From Pseudomonadota bacterium (GTDB lineage: Bacteria; Pseudomonadota; Gammaproteobacteria; Burkholderiales; Burkholderiaceae_E): DNA of 7,941 nucleotides. The DNA lies in contig JAEWEW010000005.1 of assembly GCA_023389175.1 (NCBI GenBank), positions 1-7,941 of the forward strand, written 5' to 3'. The notes below the pieces were generated by a model that saw only the letters and a list, made by a program, of their open reading frames with translations, did no database searches and was not told the DNA's origin. Below, in pieces: positions 1-6,225 of this stretch; the first letter of the stretch is position 1; every line of letters starts with the position of its first letter. A program made the translations under genes and the position numbers.

Positions 1-1
1 C

Positions 2-154
2 GCCGCCAATGCGCCGCTGCGGCGCAACGTCACCATCGACGACGTCGGCAACGTCGCGGCCTTCCTGCTGTCGGACCTGGCTGCCGGCGTCACCGCGGAG
101 GTCACCTACGTCGACGGCGGCTTCTCCACGACCGTGGGCGGAATGCAGGAGTGA
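2..154 (+). CDS. fabI: Enoyl-[acyl-carrier-protein] reductase, C-terminal fragment (5' end outside window)
   Basis: Only the last 50 codons are present, read in frame from base 2 to the TGA at 152-154. The peptide includes NAPLRRNVTIDDVGNVAAFL, then SDLAAGVTAEVTYVDGGF and the ending VGGMQE. This is the characteristic C-terminus of FabI-type short-chain dehydrogenases/reductases: the substrate-loop region, the DVGN helix and the (I/V)TYVDGGF strand. FabI is known to carry out the NAD(P)H-dependent last reduction of each fatty acid elongation cycle in the cytoplasm. The catalytic Tyr/Lys and Rossmann nucleotide-binding part lie upstream of the window and cannot be checked. The stop is 20 bp before the GTG of the next gene on the same strand, so read-through transcription into the ABC cassette is plausible but not shown. 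The family call is strong; another SDR enzyme is a weaker alternative. Confidence 0.88.
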   Translation, partial: AANAPLRRNVTIDDVGNVAAFLLSDLAAGVTAEVTYVDGGFSTTVGGMQE

Positions 155-174
155 TGGCGCGATCGTGACCTGAC

Positions 175-837
175 GTGTCGCTGCTGAGGTTGCAGGGCGT
201 CTCCCGACGTTTCGACGATCGCTGGGTTCTGCGCGGCGTGGATCTCGCGGTTGCCGCCGGCGAGCGCGTGGTGCTGGTCGGCGAATCGGGCGTCGGCAAG
301 TCGACGCTGCTCAACCTGTGTGCCGGCCTCGATGCGCCGGACGAGGGCGAGGTGCTCCTGGACGGCAGCAGCCTGCGGGGCCTCGGCGACGAGCAGCTCG
401 CCGCGATCCGGCGAAGCAGGCTCGGCTTCGTCTTCCAGGCGTTCCACCTGATTCCGCACCTGCGCGCCTGGCAGAACGTCGCGGTGCCGCTGCTGCTGAA
501 CGGAAGCGACGAGAGCGTCGCGCGGCGCGAGGCCGGGGCGATGCTCGGCGCGGTCGGGCTCGGCGGGCGCGACGGGAGCTACCCGGGCGAGCTCTCGGGT
601 GGCGAGCAGCAGCGGGTCGCGCTCGCGCGGGCGCTGGTGCACCGCCCTGCCCTGATCCTCGCCGACGAGCCGACCGGCAACCTCGATCCCGGCACGGCGG
701 CCGCGGCGATCGAGCTGCTGTCCGAGCAGGTGCGCAGCCATGGCGCGTCGCTCGTGATGGTGACCCACTCGACCCAGGCGGCCCATGTCGCCGACCGGCT
801 GCTTCGGCTCACGCCTGCCGGGATCGTGGCGGCATGA
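175..837 (+). CDS. ABC transporter ATP-binding protein, LolD/MacB-type (AttE-like)
   Basis: This 220-residue stand-alone nucleotide-binding domain has every expected motif. Walker A is GESGVGKST (36-44), the Q-loop glutamine is Q88 in FVFQ, and the signature is LSGGEQQR (140-147). Walker B is LILADE (160-165), the D-loop is NLD (169-171) and the switch histidine is H198 in VTHS. The wording around FVFQAFHL.P and ADEPTGNLD is that of the LolD/MacB/FtsE group, which powers FtsX-type permeases by mechanotransmission. It should sit on the cytoplasmic face as a homodimer driving the permease encoded 10 bp downstream. The start is GTG at 175. The only in-frame ATG further up, at 154, is cut off by a TGA at 166, and no good Shine-Dalgarno lies close to 175, so translation may depend on termination of fabI. 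The family is certain; the substrate is unknown. Confidence 0.93.
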   Translation: MSLLRLQGVSRRFDDRWVLRGVDLAVAAGERVVLVGESGVGKSTLLNLCAGLDAPDEGEVLLDGSSLRGLGDEQLAAIRRSRLGFVFQAFHLIPHLRAWQNVAVPLLLNGSDESVARREAGAMLGAVGLGGRDGSYPGELSGGEQQRVALARALVHRPALILADEPTGNLDPGTAAAAIELLSEQVRSHGASLVMVTHSTQAAHVADRLLRLTPAGIVAA

Positions 838-847
838 GGTGGTTGGG

Positions 848-3481
848 GTGAGCATGCTCGCACGCGCGCTTGCCGCACGCCGCCGGCGCGGCAGCGGCGT
901 CGTGCTGAGCTGGTTGCGACGGGCGCAGCTGCGGCTGCAACCCGGCCGCGTGGCCGCCTCCATCGCCGCGGTCGCCATCGGCGTCGCGCTCGCGCTCGCG
1001 ATCCACCTGGTCAACGCATCGGCCCTCGACTCGTTCCGCCATGCCATCGCCACGGTCAACGGCGAGGCGGATGCGCAGGTCCGGGCGGACGATGGCCTGC
1101 TCGACGAAGGCCTGCTCGACGTCATCGCCCGGATCGACGGCGTCGACGTGGCGAGTCCGGTGCTCGAGCTTGCGCTGCAGCCCGACCTGCCCTCCGACGT
1201 CACCACGCCGGACGCGCGCGGCAATGCCGGGCGCAGCCGCCGGCGGCTCGAGCTGGTCGCGATCGACCTCTTCGCCGCCGCCCGGGTCACCCCCGGCCTG
1301 CTGCCGGTCGCGGCCGAGCGCGCCGGCAGTGCGTTCGCCTCGGACACGGCCACGCGCATCTTCGAGCCGCGCGCGCTGTTCCTCTCGGATGCGGCCAGCG
1401 CGGCCTGGCCGGAACCGGAGCTGGTGGTGCGCCACGGCGGCGACGCCATCCATTTGGAAGTGGCCGGACGCGTGCCGGGGGCAGCCGCCGGCCAGGCGCT
1501 CGCGGTGATGGATATCGGCTCGGCCCAGTGGGCGTTCGGCGCCGTCGGGCGTCTCAGCCGTATCGACATCAAGCTCGCGCCCGGGCAGTCCCTCGCCGCG
1601 GTCGGCGCCAGGATCGCCCCGCAACTGCCGGCCGGCATCCGGCTGGTGACGCCGCAGGCAGCCGAGCAGCGCATGTCGAATCTTTCGCGGGCCTATCGCG
1701 TCAACCTCAACGTGCTCGCGCTCGTCGCGCTGCTCACCGGCGGTTTCATCGTCTTCGCCACCCTCTCGCTTGCCGCGGTGAGACAGCAGCAGGAGATGGC
1801 GCTGCTGATGGTGCTCGGTGCACCTGGATCACTCGCGGCCCGGGCGCTGCTGTGGCAGGGCGCCCTGGTCGGCATCGCCGGGGCGGTGGTCGGCATGGCG
1901 GGCGGCCTCGGGCTCGCCTGGTTGCTGCTCAACACCATCGGCGGCGATCTCGGCGGCGGCTACTTCAGCAGCCGGTCGGGTGCGCTCGTCGCCGATCCGT
2001 TCACGGTGATCGGCTTCGGCCTGCTCGGGTGCGCGACGGCGATGCTGGGGGCGCTCGCCCCTGCGCTGGCCGCGCGCCACCTGCCCGCCGCCCGCCTGCT
2101 CAAGGCCGGCAGCCAGGAGATCACCTTGCGGCGTTTCCGCCACCGGCGGATCGCCCTCGTGCTGATCGCCGCCGGCCTCGCGCTGCTGCCGATGCCACCG
2201 GTGTCCGGCCTTCCGCTGGCCGCCTATCTCGCGATCGCCGCCTTCCTCTTCGCCGGCATCAGCCTGGTTCCCACGGTGATCGAGGCGACGCTCGGGCTCG
2301 CGCGGCGCGCGCTCGCCCGGCCGTTGTGGCGACGCCCGGGCGCCTGGCTTGCCGTGACCCGCCAGGCGCAGGCGCCGGCCTCCGCGGCAGTCGCGCTCTC
2401 CGGCGTGGTGGCGAGCTTCGCCCTCACCTGCGCGATGGTCATGATGGTCTCGAGCTTCCGGATATCGGTAGACGAGTGGCTGGACAAGGTGCTGCCGGCC
2501 GATCTCTACGCCCGCGTCCCGTCGACCCTTGCGGGCGGGCTGGACCCGGCCGCCCAGCAGGCCGTCGCCGCCCTGCCCGGCCTCGCGCGGATCCAGTTCC
2601 TCCGGTCGATCGAGATCGCCCTCGATCCGGCGCGGGCGCCGGTGACGCTCATCGCGCGCGACTTCTCCGGATTGCCGATCGATCGGCAACTGCCGCTCAC
2701 CGGACCGCTGCTGCCGCGGCCGCCGGACAGCCGGGCGACGCCGGTCTACGTTTCGGAAGCGATGGTGTCGCTCTATGGATTCGAGCCCGGGTCGTTGCAG
2801 CGGATTCCGCTCGGCGGAGCGTCCCGCGAGCTGTTCGTGGCCGGCGTCTGGCGCGACTATGCGCGCCAGACCGGCGCGATCACGATGGATCGCGGCGCCT
2901 ACCGCGCCCTGACCGGCGACGCCACTGTATCCGACGTCTCGCTCTGGCTTGCCGAAGGCACCAGCGCGGCCCTGACCGGCGACGCGCTGCGGACAGCAGC
3001 GCCGGCCCTCGCCCATGCCGAGCTGCGCAGCGCCGAGGACATCCGCGCACTGTCCCTGCGGATCTTCGACCGCAGCTTCGCGGTGACCTATGTCCTCGAG
3101 GCGATCGCGATCGTCGTCGGCCTCTTCGGCGTGGCAAGCACCTACGCCGCCGAGGCGCTCAACCGCTCGCGCGAGTTCGGCATGTTGCGCCATCTCGGGG
3201 TCTCGCGACGGAGGGTGCTGCGCCAGCTCGCCTTCGAGGCCGCCACCGGCACGTCGATCGCGCTCGCCTGGGGTGGGCTGATCGGGCTGCTGATCGGACT
3301 GATCCTGGTGAAGCGGGTCAATCCGCAGTCGTTCCACTGGACCATGGACCTGGCGATGCCGCTGCACATCCTTGTGCCGGCCGGCCTCGCGCTGCTCGGC
3401 ACCGCCGCCGTCACCGCGGTGATCGCCGGCCGCAGCGCGAGCGCAGGCGGGCCCCTGCTGGCCGTGCGCCAGGATTGGTAG
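848..3481 (+). CDS. ABC transporter permease, FtsX/MacB family, ten-helix YbbP-like (AttF/AttG-like fusion)
   Basis: About 877 residues. Hydrophobic segments read by eye, in residues from the 848 start, fall near 35-57, 287-311, 331-360, 383-411, 435-452, 455-482, 510-537, 744-770, 801-824 and 837-864. Two large soluble domains lie at roughly 58-286 and 538-743 and should face the periplasm. This one + three, linker pair, one + three layout is that of YbbP/BceB-size permeases, in effect two FtsX/MacB units in one chain. Conserved cytoplasmic turns after the second and eighth helices read QQEMALLMVLGAP and SREFGMLRHLGVSRR, typical FtsX coupling regions that contact the ATPase. GTG 848 is preferred because GAGG at 836-839 lies 8 nt upstream; ATG 854 (875 residues) is the alternative. 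It is 10 bp after the ATPase stop and directly abuts the lipocalin-type gene. Such permeases usually act in extraction or release from the membrane rather than classic import. Substrate unknown. Confidence 0.9.
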   Translation: MSMLARALAARRRRGSGVVLSWLRRAQLRLQPGRVAASIAAVAIGVALALAIHLVNASALDSFRHAIATVNGEADAQVRADDGLLDEGLLDVIARIDGVDVASPVLELALQPDLPSDVTTPDARGNAGRSRRRLELVAIDLFAAARVTPGLLPVAAERAGSAFASDTATRIFEPRALFLSDAASAAWPEPELVVRHGGDAIHLEVAGRVPGAAAGQALAVMDIGSAQWAFGAVGRLSRIDIKLAPGQSLAAVGARIAPQLPAGIRLVTPQAAEQRMSNLSRAYRVNLNVLALVALLTGGFIVFATLSLAAVRQQQEMALLMVLGAPGSLAARALLWQGALVGIAGAVVGMAGGLGLAWLLLNTIGGDLGGGYFSSRSGALVADPFTVIGFGLLGCATAMLGALAPALAARHLPAARLLKAGSQEITLRRFRHRRIALVLIAAGLALLPMPPVSGLPLAAYLAIAAFLFAGISLVPTVIEATLGLARRALARPLWRRPGAWLAVTRQAQAPASAAVALSGVVASFALTCAMVMMVSSFRISVDEWLDKVLPADLYARVPSTLAGGLDPAAQQAVAALPGLARIQFLRSIEIALDPARAPVTLIARDFSGLPIDRQLPLTGPLLPRPPDSRATPVYVSEAMVSLYGFEPGSLQRIPLGGASRELFVAGVWRDYARQTGAITMDRGAYRALTGDATVSDVSLWLAEGTSAALTGDALRTAAPALAHAELRSAEDIRALSLRIFDRSFAVTYVLEAIAIVVGLFGVASTYAAEALNRSREFGMLRHLGVSRRRVLRQLAFEAATGTSIALAWGGLIGLLIGLILVKRVNPQSFHWTMDLAMPLHILVPAGLALLGTAAVTAVIAGRSASAGGPLLAVRQDW
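3471..3474 (+). promoter_or_regulatory. Ribosome binding site of the AttH-like gene inside the permease gene
   Basis: AGGA lies within the last codons of the permease gene, 7 nt before the ATG at 3482, which itself abuts the permease stop codon. Spacing and sequence support this start and translational coupling of permease and lipocalin-type partner. Confidence 0.55.
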
Positions 3482-4609
3482 ATGGCGACCCGCGCAGCCG
3501 CCGACCGACGCCGCTGGCTGCAGGCAGCCGCGGCGACCGCAGGCCTGGCCAGCGCGCAGCGGCTGCCCGCGGCGACCGCATATCCCGGCGAGCCGCATCG
3601 GCATCCGGCCGTCGAGCCCGGCCGACCGCTGCAGTTCCCGCGGGACTTCGGCTCGCACCCGGCGTTCCGCACCGAATGGTGGTACGTGACCGGCTGGCTG
3701 GGATCCGAGCGCGGCTTCCAGGTCACCTTCTTTCGGGTACGCACTGCGCATCCGGCAGGCAATCCCAGCCGGTTCGCGCCGACCGAGCTGGTGTTCGCGC
3801 ATGCCGCCCTGATGGACCGCCGCAACGGGTCACCGCGGCATGCCCAGCGAGCCGCGCGCCTGGGCGCCCCGGGGGTGGAATGTTCCGATCGCGACACCGA
3901 CCTGCGTATCGGTGGCTGGCGGCTGGTGCGCGGCGCCGACGATCGCTACCGTGCCGTCGTCGACGATGCGGACTTCGCGCTCGACCTGCTGCTCGCGCCG
4001 CCCGGCGCGCCGGGAGACCCGGCCGCCTCGCCCTGGCTGCAGGGCGATGCGGGCTTCTCGCGCAAGGGGCCGCAGCCGCAGCAGGCGAGCCACTACTACA
4101 GCCGACCGCAGCTTCGGGTCACCGGCACGGTGGACGGCCGGCCGGCCGAGGGCATCGCCTGGTTCGACCACGAGTGGTCGACCAGCGTGCTGGACGAGGC
4201 GGCCGCCGGCTGGGACTGGACCGGCATCAACTTCCGGGATGGCAGCGCCATGGTCGCCTTCAGGATCCGGCCGCGCGACGGCGGCGACGGCGCGGAACCC
4301 TTGTGGCGCTACTGCGCCCTTAGGGAGCCGGACGGCCGCTCGCGCATCATCGAGGCGGTCCGGTTCGAGCCGACCAGACGCTGGCAGTCACCGCGCAGCG
4401 GCGCCCGCTACCCGGTGGCGATGCGCATCGACCTTCCCGGACGCAGCCTGCGGCTCGAACCGCTGATGGACGACCAGGAACTCGACGGACGCGCGTCCAC
4501 CGGCACCATCTACTGGGAGGGCGCGGTGCGGGTGAGCGAGGCCGACGGCCGCGAGAGCGGCCTCGGCTACCTGGAGCTGACCGGGTACCGGAATCCGATC
4601 CGGCTCTGA
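3482..4609 (+). CDS. Secreted CrtC/AttH-family lipocalin-fold protein (carotenoid 1,2-hydratase-like), Tat signal
   Basis: 375 residues. The N-terminus has a twin-arginine motif, DRRRWLQ (8-14), then an Ala-rich hydrophobic stretch and candidate cleavage sites after A25 (ASA) or A33 (ATA). It is therefore probably exported folded to the periplasm, possibly with a bound ligand or cofactor. The mature part carries the marks of the CrtC/AttH family: FRTEWWYVTGWL (EWWY at 65-68), HYYSRPQL starting at H204, and WFDHEWS (W227-W232). The family forms a two-domain lipocalin-like barrel. Some members hydrate carotenoids (CrtC, hydroxyneurosporene synthase), but most are uncharacterised. No carotenoid gene is in view, and the link to an ABC ATPase and permease favours an AttH-like partner of a transporter over a pigment enzyme. 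The ATG at 3482 directly follows the permease TAG (3479-3481), with AGGA at 3471-3474 as ribosome site 7 nt upstream, indicating coupled translation. Confidence 0.87.
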   Translation: MATRAAADRRRWLQAAAATAGLASAQRLPAATAYPGEPHRHPAVEPGRPLQFPRDFGSHPAFRTEWWYVTGWLGSERGFQVTFFRVRTAHPAGNPSRFAPTELVFAHAALMDRRNGSPRHAQRAARLGAPGVECSDRDTDLRIGGWRLVRGADDRYRAVVDDADFALDLLLAPPGAPGDPAASPWLQGDAGFSRKGPQPQQASHYYSRPQLRVTGTVDGRPAEGIAWFDHEWSTSVLDEAAAGWDWTGINFRDGSAMVAFRIRPRDGGDGAEPLWRYCALREPDGRSRIIEAVRFEPTRRWQSPRSGARYPVAMRIDLPGRSLRLEPLMDDQELDGRASTGTIYWEGAVRVSEADGRESGLGYLELTGYRNPIRL

Positions 4610-4631
4610 CCGGCGGAGCAGGCGCCGTCAG
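4606..4631. terminator. Bulged hairpin at the convergent gene ends, candidate bidirectional terminator
   Basis: The left arm CTGAC-C-GGCG (4606-4615) pairs with the right arm CGCC-GTCAG (4623-4631). This gives nine base pairs, one bulged C and the 7-nt loop GAGCAGG. The attH TGA (4607-4609) pairs exactly with the TCA that encodes the stop of the minus-strand DUF1232 gene (4628-4630). Position between two convergent transcripts fits a shared terminator. No T-run follows on either strand, so it is not a textbook intrinsic terminator; it could be a Rho-assisted site or a 3'-end stabilising stem. Confidence 0.4.
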
Positions 4632-4948
4632 CGGGCCTGGGCCGTGCGCCGGCCGAAGCGGCCGAGCAGGCGGTCGGCGCGCTCCGCGGCGCGCGCGAAC
4701 ACGGCGGCCGGCAGCTTGCGGGCCAGGTACGGGATGCCCATCATCAGCAGCGCCACGTCGTCAGCCCAGCCGAAGAGAAGCGCGAAGTCGGGCAGGATGT
4801 CGACCGGGCTCACCAGGTAGAACAGCATCAGCACCGACGCGAGCTTGATGCCGCGCGGCGTGGCGGGATCCCGCAGGGCGTACCAGAGGATGAGCGCCTC
4901 ACGCCGCGTGGCGACGAACAGGCGGCGAAGTCGAAGCAACCAGAGCAT
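4628..4948 (-). CDS. DUF1232 (YkvA) family small membrane protein
   Basis: 106 residues. The core reads YALRDPATPRGIKLASVL, then FYLVSPVDILPDF (the SPVDILPD motif at 47-54) and GWADDVALL (60-68). This is the hallmark of the DUF1232/YkvA family, whose acidic residues (D50, D54, D63, D64 here) are strongly conserved. The hydrophobic stretch from about 36 to 77 suggests one or two membrane passes. The N-terminus (LRLRRLF...RRE) and C-terminus are rich in Arg. No biochemical role is firmly established for the family. The start at 4948 is well supported by the GAGGAGA ribosome site 7 nt upstream. It begins 36 bp after the gspF stop on the same strand, so it is probably co-transcribed with the secretion genes, though the family is not a known part of type II secretion. 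Its stop codon lies inside the convergent hairpin. Confidence 0.88.
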   Translation of the reverse strand: MLWLLRLRRLFVATRREALILWYALRDPATPRGIKLASVLMLFYLVSPVDILPDFALLFGWADDVALLMMGIPYLARKLPAAVFARAAERADRLLGRFGRRTAQAR

Positions 4949-4955
4949 GTGGATT

Positions 4956-4962
4956 TCTCCTC
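4956..4962 (-). promoter_or_regulatory. Strong Shine-Dalgarno of the DUF1232 gene
   Basis: On the minus strand GAGGAGA lies 7 nt before the ATG whose first base is 4948. It is the clearest ribosome site in the window and fixes this start. It contrasts with gspE and gspF upstream in the same unit, where no convincing site is visible. Confidence 0.7.
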
Positions 4963-4984
4963 GGGGAACCGCCCAGCCGCGAGC

Positions 4985-6193
4985 CTATTTCACGAGCTGG
5001 TTGATCTCGATGATCGGCAACAGTACCGCAAGCACGATCATGAGGACGATTCCACCCATTATCAAGATGAGGATTGGCTCCAGCAGCGTCGTCAGCGTGA
5101 GCGTGCGGCGCTCCACCTCCTGCGACATGGTCTGGGCTGCCCGCTCCAGCATCTCCGCGAGCTCGCCGGTCGCCTCGCCGCTCGCGATCATGTGGATCAG
5201 CATCGGCGGGAACTGCTTGCCGGCACCGAGTGCCCGGGACAGCGGCACCCCCTCCCTGACCCGCGCCAGGGCATCCATCACGTTCGCCTTGAGCGCCTCG
5301 TTGCCCAGCGTTGCCGCACCGGCCTCCAGCGCCCGCACCAGCGGCACGCCGCTGCCGGTCAGGATGCCGAGCGTCGAGGCGAAGCGCGCGGTGTTGATGC
5401 CGCGGATCAGCCGGCCGAAGAGCGGCAGGCCGAGCAGCCACTTGTGGAAGGCGAGCCGCGCCGTCGGCGCCTTCAGGGTCTGGCGGAAGGCCAGGACGGC
5501 GACGGCGGCGACCACCAGCAGCACCCAGCCGTAGAGGCGGATGAAGTCCGACAGCTTGATCAGGATGACGGTGAGCATCGGCAGCTGCTGCCGGGTCTGG
5601 TTGAAGACCCCCACCACCTGCGGCACCACGTAGGTGAGCAGCGCGACGATCACCGCCAGCGCGACCAGGGTCACGATGGCCGGATAGGTGAAGGCCATCT
5701 TCACCTTGGAGACCAGCGTGGTGCGCGATTCGACGTAATCCGCGAGCTTCGCCATCACCCGCGCGAGGTCGCCGGAATGCTCGCCCGCACCGACCAGCGC
5801 GCGGTAGGTCTCCGGGAAGTCCCGGGGATACTTGGCCATCGCCTGCGAAAGCGTCTGGCCGCCGACCACGTCGCTGCGCACCGCGGCGAATCGCTCGCGC
5901 ACCCGCGCGGACTCCGCCTGCTCCACTACCGCATTCAGCGCGCGCTCGAGCGGCAGCCGCGCCGAGAGCAGGCTCGCGAGCTGGCGGGTGCAGAGGGCAA
6001 GGTCGGCGTCGCGCAGGCGCCCGCCGATCACGATGCTGCCGCTGCCCTGGCGGCTCTCCAGCGTCTCGACCTCGAGCGGGGTCAGGCCGCGTTCCCGGAT
6101 CATCGCGCGCGCCTGGCGCGGCGAGTCGGCATCGAGGATGCCGCGCTCGAACTTGCCGCTCGGGTGCGCTGCCTGGAATCGGTAGGCCGGCAT
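4985..6193 (-). CDS. gspF: Type II secretion system inner membrane platform protein GspF
   Basis: 402 residues, the usual GspF/PilC length. It starts MPAYRFQAAHPSGK and has the DADSPRQARAMIRERGL region that defines the N-terminal cytoplasmic part. Two T2SSF repeats follow. The first runs from about 68, with LCTRQLASLLSARLPLERAL, to the first membrane helix near 170-195. The second starts near 268, with RFASTLGILTGSGVPLVRAL. Membrane helices fall near 170-195, 221-237 and 369-396. The C-terminus, IVLMIVLAVLLPIIEINQLV, is the typical GspF ending. GspF is the polytopic platform in the inner membrane that couples the GspE ATPase to assembly of the pseudopilus. The gene follows gspE after 32 bp with no clear Shine-Dalgarno, so translation may be coupled. 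PilC of type IV pili is the main alternative, but the GspE and GspD-like context favours type II secretion. Confidence 0.93.
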   Translation of the reverse strand: MPAYRFQAAHPSGKFERGILDADSPRQARAMIRERGLTPLEVETLESRQGSGSIVIGGRLRDADLALCTRQLASLLSARLPLERALNAVVEQAESARVRERFAAVRSDVVGGQTLSQAMAKYPRDFPETYRALVGAGEHSGDLARVMAKLADYVESRTTLVSKVKMAFTYPAIVTLVALAVIVALLTYVVPQVVGVFNQTRQQLPMLTVILIKLSDFIRLYGWVLLVVAAVAVLAFRQTLKAPTARLAFHKWLLGLPLFGRLIRGINTARFASTLGILTGSGVPLVRALEAGAATLGNEALKANVMDALARVREGVPLSRALGAGKQFPPMLIHMIASGEATGELAEMLERAAQTMSQEVERRTLTLTTLLEPILILIMGGIVLMIVLAVLLPIIEINQLVK

Positions 6194-6210
6194 GCTAGGA
6201 CGGGCTCGGT

Positions 6211-6220
6211 CGGTTCACGG
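6211..6220 (-). repeat. 10-base word CCGTGAACCG, copy after gspE stop
   Basis: On the minus strand CCGTGAACCG begins 5 nt after the gspE TAG, in the 32-bp gspE-gspF gap and 17 nt before the gspF ATG. An identical word sits at the same offset after the gspD-like stop (7725-7734). Role unknown; two copies may be coincidence or a remnant of a shared regulatory or processing site. Confidence 0.4.
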
Positions 6221-6225
6221 CGGCC

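Noticed and set aside
785..847. Upstream extension of the permease to ATG 785.
   Set aside because: It would overlap the ATPase gene by 53 bp and add a Gly/Ser/Arg stretch unlike a permease N-terminus. The GTG at 848 or ATG at 854 fits the ribosome site and gene spacing better.
106..1674. A 522-codon open frame on the minus strand opposite the ATPase and permease genes.
   Set aside because: It is a mirror of high-GC coding DNA. The product is Arg/Ala/Ser-rich low-complexity protein with no family motif, while the plus strand here encodes clear ABC motifs.
1829..3802. A 657-codon minus-strand open frame opposite the permease.
   Set aside because: Low-complexity, charged composition without recognisable domains; the opposite strand has a full ten-helix permease. 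Treated as a shadow.
1528..4323. A 931-codon plus-strand open frame in another phase across permease and lipocalin genes.
   Set aside because: The translation is Arg/Ala/Gly-rich with no membrane segments or motifs and runs across a real gene boundary, as expected for a GC-driven shadow frame.
3482..4609. Naming the lipocalin-type gene crtC and calling a carotenoid pathway.
   Set aside because: No phytoene synthase, desaturase or other carotenoid gene is in the window, and the ABC neighbours match AttH-like context. Family membership alone does not show hydratase activity.
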